This document shows, piece after piece, positions 57,596-64,000 of a DNA stretch of 64,000 nt. The position numbers were made by a program, and so were the translations under genes. This stretch comes from Leptodactylus fallax. Lineage: Eukaryota > Chordata > Amphibia > Anura > Leptodactylidae. The stretch spans positions 310,001-374,000 of the forward strand of contig CAMRHE010000649.1 in NCBI GenBank assembly GCA_947044405.1. Reading direction: 5' to 3'. The notes beneath the pieces were generated by a model. That model worked only from the letters and a program-made list of their open reading frames with translations. It made no database searches and was not told the origin of the DNA. Each line of letters opens with the position of its first letter. Positions within the stretch are counted from its first letter, which is position 1.

Positions 57596-60500
57596 GTAAG
57601 TGCCTTGATCTACACTATTACTAGACATCTCTGGCAATTTCTTATCTACCACAGTACCACCTATAGTATATAGGCAACTGGGGTCTCCAATGAGAATTTT
57701 TGTGTAAAACATAGATATACTGTATATTCACTCAAATGTTTATATCTATAAGTAATAATACTTCTATACAATACCAATACAATACTGCCATTCAGTGCCC
57801 AAAAAATATTGCCATGCAATACCTAAACAATAGTTCCAGTTTTGAAAATGCTACTATAAACTACCCATATAACCTGACTGCATGTTTCCTACACAATACT
57901 ACCACCATACAGTGCCAAAATAATACTGCCATGTAATACCTAAACAATACTTCCATACAGTCTTTAAATAATGCTACAATATATTACCTACATAACCCAA
58001 ATGCATGTTTCCCACACAATATCACTCAGTATCCAATTAATAGTGCCATACAATGCCTAAACAATATCTCCATACAATTTTTTAAAAATTCTACTATAAA
58101 TTGCCCAGATAACCTGACTGCATTTTTCCCACACAACACTAATATTCAGTGCCCAAATAATACTACCATGCATTGTATAAACAGTGCCTCCATAAAGTTT
58201 TCAAATAATGCTACCATATGTTTCCCTCATAACGCTACTACTGCATATTTTCCACATAGTACTAGCATTCAGTGCCTAAATAATACCGCTATACAATTCT
58301 TAAACAATACAATTCTTAAACAATGCTACCTCATTTTTCCCCCATAATGCTACTACTGCATATTTTCCACATAATATTGCCATTCAGTGCCCAAATAATA
58401 CTGCCATATAATGCCTAAAACAGTGCCTCCATAAAGTTTTCAAATGATGCTACCACATATTACCCAATACAACATATTTCCCATACAATATTGCCATTCT
58501 GTGCACAAATAAAACTGCCAGTCAGTGTCCAAATAATACCTATATAGTGAAAAAATTTAAGTATGCTCGGCTATTTTTGAAAATTTACTTAGAAGTGAAC
58601 GGAGAGAGTCTGGTAGCCACTTATCCAAATTTATAGCAGCCACAAAACAGTAGTCAGAGGAGCCCAGTTGAACAAGATAGGTGCGGGTCCTAGGAGTTGG
58701 AACATGCATCTGTAGTGCATTTAGCCTGAGGCCCCACATTGCAGAAACACAGCTTTTTTGTTGCAGATTTTGTTGCATTTTTTGAGCCAAAGTCAAGAAT
58801 TACTACAAAAGGTATGGGAAATATATAGGAAGTTCTTATACTTCTACCTTCTGCTTAATCCACTCCTGGCTTTGGCTCAAAAAACCGCAACAAAAAAAAG
58901 CTGCGTTTCCACAACAAGGAACCTTAGCCTTATAGCATTTCCTGAGGATATGCCATAAATTTCTGACATGAGAACACCTCTTTAATAGTGACATCTGTGG
59001 TGGTCTTGGACAGTAAATGGATTAGTGGTAGTCTCAGCTTGATCCTGAAGGTCCATTAAAGGGGGGCTCTTGGAAAATCTCCATCTTTCCTCCCCCTAGC
59101 GCCATTGCTCTAGAAACAGGAGTGAGGGTAGAAGAAAAGCTGAGTTTCATTTATGTGTTCACCTTCATTAATATACATATCCTATACGTTTATCATCTCA
59201 ACAGGAAGAAGAACTGTTCAGCTATATGGGAGGCCTTTACAAGTGCTTTTATCAACAAGGACCCCTGTTCTGTAGCCCCATCTGATTATGAGCGCTACAT
59301 CAACCTGACACTCCATGACATCCCCGCAAATAAGGTTCTGTGTCAAATATTATCTAGGAAACATATTAAAGGGAACCTGTCACATGAAAATTGGCGTCCA
59401 ATCTGCAGGCAGCATGTTATAGAGCTGGAGGAGCCGAGCAGACTGATATATAGGTTTGTGGGAAAAGATTCAGTATAACTTGTCATTTGACCATTGAGAT
59501 TTATGCTCTTTCTATGATGAGAGGTTAAGGAGGTGGTCCTATCAGTGATATTGCATACAGAGATAGCTGTCAATCACTGACAGGACCGCCTCCTTGACTA
59601 CTCAACACAAAAAGGGCAGAGATTTCAATGGATAAATGACAGGTTATACTGAATCTTTTCCCACAAACCTACAGTATATATCAATCTGCTCAGCTACTCC
59701 TGCTCTATAACATGCTGCCTGCTGACTGAACAACATTTTTCATGTGACAGGTTCCCTTTAAGAGGTCACAGTGTTATGCATAAATAGTAAGTAAGTATTT
59801 AGGGCTTAGATAGGGTGCTAGGTAAACATAAAGCGATGCTTCTTCTCATCGACAAGTATCCCATTTTGTCTACCTAAGGCCCTTCAAGGTGCATTCATAG
59901 ATAATGTAAAAGATTAACTTTTTCAACCTGATGGAAAGTAAAAAGTTATTTCATTTTATGTAAATAAATCACAATTACGAGAAAAAAAAAATTGCAATTA
60001 ATTTTAGCACCATTTTCAAGATTTGAAAAAAATCTGTCCTCAGCTGGAAGGTGTATATATTTGTATCCATCTTGTGTGCTATACACCATGGTTATCAGGC
60101 CTATAAATTGCAGCAGTCAGGACAGGGGAAAGCTCTCCGCTGTAATATAGATGAACATTTTCTAAATAAGGACTCTCTTGTGATCAGAGAACACAGGTCC
60201 AGCAAGTGTTATTGCTAGGGAAATCTCTGGGCAGTCACATATTAATCCTGTAGTGGCCACTGCTGGAGAAATGTGGTATTGCATGATGCCTTCTGAAATG
60301 AATGGGAGTGCATGGTAATACATGGTGCTGAGTCCTCCAGAGTAAATGATGCGAAGGACTGTGAGTAGGAATTGAGAAATACAGTATAATATAATAAATA
60401 ATAAAATATACATATGTATATTCAGTGAATAGTAGTTTAGAGAGGATGTAAGGTATGGGATTGGGTGAAAAGTAATATACTGTATATACAGTGACACAAT

Positions 60501-61560
60501 ATAGAGTAATATATTTCTTGATATTCTTGTCTGCAGTCACTTTTCTGGGAAAACAACAAACAACTAGTTCACAGACTCTCAGACCGAGGAAAACGCTATA
60601 TGGCTCTAGGTGACACGTTAATGGGATGGCTGGCGGATAACTTGTACTTTTGTGGATCAAGCAGTGATTCAGGTTAAACAACCATCAAGCTATATGTACT
60701 TGATAATACCAGAAATGCCCTCATATACTTTCTTTATCAGTTCCTCACTATTACCAAGATCTCTAGCGACAGTCATTGAATGAGAACCTTCATTGTTACC
60801 TCCAGGAATGGTATGGTAAAATACAACAGTGCCAAGACATACACCTGTGTGATCACTGCACGGCAATGCATGTCTGTAACAAGACCCCGAACATCCCATG
60901 CAATTCATTTACTCTCAAAGCACTCATATGTAAGAGAGGGACCATTGCCCCCTTCACAGTTACCAGTTCTGCACCTCTTATATGCACACCACAGGGTAGT
61001 CACAATACAGATATTTGTATTTATGCGTTCAAGGCATAAAAAGTTGCAATTTCTTTTTACTCAAAGAGTGGCGGAAATGGTGAAGGCGGTACAGAAGCGA
61101 AAAATTAGCAATTTTATTTTCTGCACAAACTGCCGATATGTGCAAAAAATTTGCTACTTTTTATGCATTTTATGCTAGAAAACTGGCATACAAGGCATAA
61201 TAGATATGCCCCAATGATGTTACAGTACAAGGATAATAAACACAGTGATATCACAGTACACAGAGAATGTACGCAGTGATGTCACAGTACAGGGGTAATA
61301 AACACAGTGATGACGCAGTACAAAGACAACAAACACAATGATGTCACAGTACAGGCATAATAAATCCAGTGATGTCACAGTACAGAGATAATATACACCA
61401 TGATGTCACAGTGCAGGAATAACACACACAATAATGTCCCAGTACAAAGATCCTAAACACAGTGATGTCACAGTACAGAGGTAATACACACACTTATGTC
61501 AAAGTACAGGGATAAGAAACACAGAGATGTCACAGTACAAGGATCAGAAATACTATGATA

Positions 61561-61614
<54 letters not shown>

Positions 61615-62095
61615 CAATTGGGGGTAGTTTAGCATCAAAGGTAGCAGCTTCCTGGACTTGACAGAGGTGTTGGTGGCGCTGGGTGCCAAATAAACAGCAT
61701 ATCAGGTAATGGAAATCCAAAAGAAATGGCTTTATTCGGCTAGTAAGTGATAACAGGAACAAAAACAAAAAAACAGCCTAGCCCACACACAGGGCAATAA
61801 CTCACTTCTTGAGCCCTGACTAACTTCTGGGGGCAAGAAGCTTTACTGAGGTTTCTCCTCAGCAATCTGGCTCACACTGAGCCCACCAAGTCCACTTGTG
61901 GAGTCCAGTTCTCTTGGGACAGACCACCTGTCTGTCTCTAACTGGTCTACCATCTACCTGCTCACTGCAGGTCGCCAGCAGCACTCTCATGCTGTGTGCA
62001 CTCGATCTGGAGTGAAGCCCCACCTATGGGTGTGGCTGAGGACCTTTTTAACCCTGGTTTTGGGTCGCTCACCAGCATCCTCTAGGTTTACACTC

Positions 62096-62157
<62 letters not shown>

Positions 62158-63778
62158 TTGTAAGTCAATATTTTTGTGGTGCCTTCACCACTTTCCTGAA
62201 TAGGGGGTGTGGCAAAGGCTGGTAGGGGGCAGGGCCTTCACCAGATTTATTATAATTTACACCAGAAATGATTTTCATGTAATATAAAACTGCGATTTAC
62301 ATGAAGTGGGGCTCCAAAGCTAAATAAAAAATGGATATAGGCAATTTACTGTTGACAGACTCCCTTTAAGAACCAGCTGAATAGAAGAAGATAAGAGGAC
62401 TTCTTTTCACTGGAGATGTTCTTTAACTCTATAATATTTTCTCTCAGTTTAGAGAATATACCATGGTATTTCATGTTATTGCAGCTATATAACTAATATT
62501 AATTATAGCTATACTGTCTCTGGCTTTAGGATTTGACTACAACTCTTGTCCTATTACATCTGAGTGTGAACACAATGCTGAGGAATCTTTCTGGAGGTTG
62601 GCTTCTGTTACTGTAAGTTGTTCCCCTGTATAATTATGTTATAGTAAAGGGGTTTTCCAGGCTCAAAATATTGATGACCTTTCCTATAATTAGGTCATCA
62701 ATATCAGTTCAGTGGAGGTCTGACACCCCACACCTCCGCCAATCAGCTGTTCTCAGCAACTGATACACAGAGAATAGGGCAGGAAGCAGAAGGCGCTGTT
62801 TTCTGTGTAGTGGTCAGACCAGGTACTGCAGATCAGCTCCCATTCACTTGAAAGGGAGCTAAGCTGTAGTGACTCTATTCAGCCACCACATAGAGCAGCG
62901 GTCCCCAACCTTTTCCCCACCATGGCACGGCAGGGGGGGCGGGGGCGGTCGGTTTAGGGGCGAGGCTTTGTTCATATGGGGGTGGGCTATACTCTAAACA
63001 GCGCTGTAGACCAGGGCCGTTCTGGCGGGACCTCGGTGTACAGCGCAGTAGACCAGGTCCCCACCATTAGCTATGGTAGGAGCCACGGCTCCTGGCATAA
63101 TGTGCTGGGAGCCGCGTTTACCCAGGCCAGCCCGCCGCCCTGCGGACCGGCAAAAGACCCCCAACAGCTCGGTCTGCGGACCGGTGGTTGGGGACCCCTG
63201 ACATAGAGAACAGCACTGTTTGCTTCCTGCTCCATTCTCTGTATTTCAGCTGCCAAAACAGCTGATCAATGGAGGTGCTGGGTGTCAGATCACCACAGAT
63301 CTTTACAGCACCCCTGGAATGTCAGTTTAATACATTATTATAATCTTTAAGAAGTTATAATTCTGGAGCATTTTTGTTAGAATTGTGAATTTCCTGTGTT
63401 ATTCCTCCAGAAAATGTATGAATAAATTGACTTGGTGCTCTTGAAATAGGGCAGGTCACTGCAAAGTCTGAAACTGGCAGTTCTTATTGCATAGCATTAG
63501 AGTATATATGGACATGCCCCATTGGTCAGGGGAATGGTAACACTTGGTTTCTACCTGCATTTCCAGGACGAAAAGAGAGGATACACACTAGACAAAATTC
63601 TAAGTATGAAATCCTCGTGTAAGTTTTTTGCCTTTTGACACATCACAAATGGGTCTTCCTTGATGTGAATCTTAGGCAGCCTTTCTGTCTCTACATTTTA
63701 GTATGCTAAATACAGCTCTGGAGAAATACAGATCATGCTGAATGGATCTACACCAGGAGGTGGATTCCCTGTGCCCAG
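57420..63778 (+). CDS. BST1: BST1/CD157-type ADP-ribosyl cyclase (partial, 5 exons, 3' end outside window)
   Basis: Ectoenzyme of the CD38/BST1 family, which converts NAD to cyclic ADP-ribose and ADP-ribose (known of the family). Coding exons: 57420-57595, 59205-59334, 60537-60672, 62530-62612, 63702-63778. All junctions are GT-AG with matching phases, giving 200 codons plus 2 nt. A hydrophobic signal segment (LKSLLLGMIVIIQL) precedes WKGPGTTPNLEDIVIGRC; then come NCSAIWEAF, DPCSV.PSDYE.YINL, SLFWEN, GDTLMGWLAD, SFWRLAS and IQIMLNGS. PCSV.PSDY and the first position after FBXL5 favour BST1 over CD38. The exon with the catalytic Glu and any GPI signal are off the right edge. A second in-frame ATG at 57429 has a better context (A at -3) and may be the true start. 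Confidence 0.88.
57740..58550. repeat. Degenerate tandem repeat, units of about 115-120 bp
   Basis: ACCTGACTGCATGTTTCC or a variant recurs near 57868, 57986 and 58112, and CAGTGCCCAAATAATACTGC recurs throughout; about seven worn units in cyclase intron 1. Confidence 0.75.
58724..58934. repeat. 'GGCCTTAGCC' foldback MITE, copy 3
   Basis: TAGCCTGAGGCCCCACATTG...TTTTTTGAGCCAAAGTCAAG and CTGGCTTTGGCTCAAAAAAC...CCTTAGCC are inverted arms. Cyclase intron 1. Confidence 0.65.
59205..59334 (+). CDS. BST1: BST1-like coding exon 2
   Basis: 130 nt after an AACAG acceptor, reading KKNCSAIWEAFTSAF and DPCSVAPSDYERYINL to IPANK, then a weak donor GTTCTG; phase 0 at the end. Close to mammalian BST1 at NCTAIWEAF and DPCSVLPSDY. 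A 388-bp TTAA foldback begins 35 bp after the donor. Confidence 0.88.
59370..59757. mobile_element. T2-like TTAA MITE next to cyclase exon 2
   Basis: TTAA at 59366-59369 and 59758-59761. Ends AGGGAACCTGTCACATGAAA and ATTTTTCATGTGACAGGTTC. Arms are complementary almost throughout (GGTTTGTGGGAAAAGATTCA against TGAATCTTTTCCCACAAACC). 388 bp, non-coding. Confidence 0.85.
60537..60672 (+). CDS. BST1: BST1-like coding exon 3
   Basis: 136 nt between a CTGCAG acceptor and a GTTAAA donor, reading SLFWENNKQLVHRLSDRGKR and YMALGDTLMGWLADNLYFCG. The Trp of SLFW and the Asp of GDTL line up with W125 and D147 of CD38. The residue at the CD38 E146 position is Gly (Ser in mammalian BST1), which again favours BST1. 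Confidence 0.88.
60673..61211. other. Cyclase intron 3 stretch, no recognisable gene
   Basis: Open frames at 60776-61178 on the plus strand show no family resemblance. 61060-61190 contains a weak foldback (AATTAGCAATTTTATTTTCT, TTGCTACTTTTTATGCAT). Confidence 0.4.
61212..61560. repeat. 31-bp minisatellite, about 11 units
   Basis: CAGTGATGTCACAGTACA recurs at 61243, 61274, 61305 (variant), 61336 and onward, each 31 bp apart, with GGATAATAAACA between. The units contain TGATGTCA, which resembles a CRE half-palindrome. Confidence 0.88.
61564..61611. repeat. (AT)n microsatellite, left of a 490-bp unit
   Basis: About 24 AT dinucleotides, ending at ATAGTGACAATTGGG. Confidence 0.95.
61608..62103. 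other. 490-bp unit bounded on both sides by (AT)n
   Basis: Begins TATAGTGACAATTGGGGG and ends TTTACACTCTCACTATA, so short inverted ends TATAGTGA/TCACTATA abut an (AT)n run on each side. It contains AATAAA near 61690. Class unknown. Confidence 0.4.
62100..62160. repeat. (AT)n microsatellite followed by T run
   Basis: About 20 AT dinucleotides then about 21 T, to the right of the 490-bp unit. Confidence 0.95.
62530..62612 (+). CDS. BST1: BST1-like coding exon 4
   Basis: 83 nt after a CTTTAG acceptor: FDYNSCPITSECEHNAEESF then WRLASVT, ending in phase 0 at GTAAGT. The paired cysteines and SFW match the CD38/BST1 fold; this Trp corresponds to the active-site W189 of CD38. Confidence 0.88.
62648..63300. 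repeat. 'GATGACCT' foldback repeat, copy 4, split by hAT
   Basis: Left arm AAAGGGGTTTTCCAGGCTCA, ATTAGGTCATCAATATCAG, CAGGAAGCAGAAGGCGCTG; right arm after the hAT insertion TTTGCTTCCTGCTCCATTCT, GCTGATCAATGGAGGTGCTG. Same family as 17745-18112. Confidence 0.7.
62896..63200. mobile_element. 305-bp non-autonomous hAT element, nested
   Basis: Perfect 8-bp duplication ACATAGAG (62888-62895 and 63201-63208). Ends CAGCGGTCCCCAACC and GGTTGGGGACCCCTG, the terminus widespread in vertebrate Tip100/Zaphod-like hAT elements. Its GC-rich middle contrasts with the host foldback. Confidence 0.9.
63702..63778 (+). CDS. BST1: BST1-like coding exon 5
   Basis: 77 nt after an ATTTTAG acceptor, reading YAKYSSGEIQIMLNGSTPGG then GFPVP, ending in phase 2 at GTGAGA. 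Matches the MLNGS glycosylation-site region of the family. The next exon, expected to carry the catalytic Glu, lies beyond 64000. Confidence 0.87.
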
Positions 63779-63889
63779 GTGAGAAATCATAGGATTGTAC
63801 AGGCAGATATGTTTATAAAAATTTAACACATCAACAAGGAGTAAGCCAAATATGTGACTTGTTTTTGTATTTGGTATCTTAAAGTGAAC

Positions 63890-64000
63890 CTAGAGTCTGA
63901 GAGCAGGATAGAAGGAGAAAAGCTGAGATCTGTGATATATATAGAGTTATATGATAGAGGGAGAGAAGCTGAGCTCTGTGATATATAGGGTTATATGATA
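63890..64000. repeat. 46-bp tandem repeat running off the right edge
   Basis: GAAGCTGAGCTCTGTGATAT and its variant recur with AGCTGAG at 63921 and 63967, 46 bp apart, each followed by ATAGGGTTATATGATAGAG. At least two units; the array continues beyond the window. Confidence 0.75.

Noticed and set aside
60776..61178. Two overlapping plus-strand open frames in cyclase intron 3
   Set aside because: Not in phase with flanking exons, no usable splice sites, no homology recognised.

Overview
This is vertebrate nuclear DNA, most likely from a frog or toad (Anura). Two split protein-coding genes can be read exon by exon. FBXL5 lies on the minus strand: 9 coding exons from 22888 down to 335, with its C-terminal exons beyond the left edge. 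A BST1/CD157-type ADP-ribosyl cyclase of the CD38 family lies on the plus strand: 5 coding exons from 57420 to 63778, with the rest beyond the right edge. The pair matches the conserved vertebrate order FBXL5 - BST1 - CD38. The anuran call rests on the repeats: many TTAA-flanked foldback MITEs of the T2/Kolobok type described from Xenopus, together with hAT, Tc1, L1/Tx1-like, L2 and CR1 elements. || Layout. 1-22888 is FBXL5; its introns hold MITEs, CR1 and L2 pieces and an AT-rich tandem array. 22889-23240 is its CpG-rich promoter, with NRF1-type motifs and a ZNF143/THAP11-type motif. 23600-57400 is about 34 kb between the divergent genes, where I recognise only repeats. These include a 64-bp tandem array, a Tc1-like MITE, a stretch of implausible G/C homopolymers that looks like a sequence artefact (28340-29012), a CR1 fragment, a Tc1 transposon split by an almost intact L1, two opposed hammerhead-like motifs in a foldback, a hAT MITE, two nested T2 MITEs, a 5'-truncated L1, an almost full-length L2, and a 2.6-kb hAT element carrying a 30-bp minisatellite. 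57420-64000 is the cyclase gene, whose introns hold minisatellites and further MITEs. || How the genes work. FBXL5 is the iron-sensing substrate receptor of an SCF ubiquitin ligase that targets IRP2; all seven iron ligands of its hemerythrin domain are present here. The cyclase is an NAD-metabolising ectoenzyme. They are neighbours by ancient synteny; nothing here indicates a shared pathway or promoter. The most informative structures are datable nestings (L1 in Tc1, hAT in MITE, T2 in T2), three TTAA foldbacks joined end to end, and the hammerhead-like motifs. No tRNA, rRNA, CRISPR array or bacterial gene was seen.
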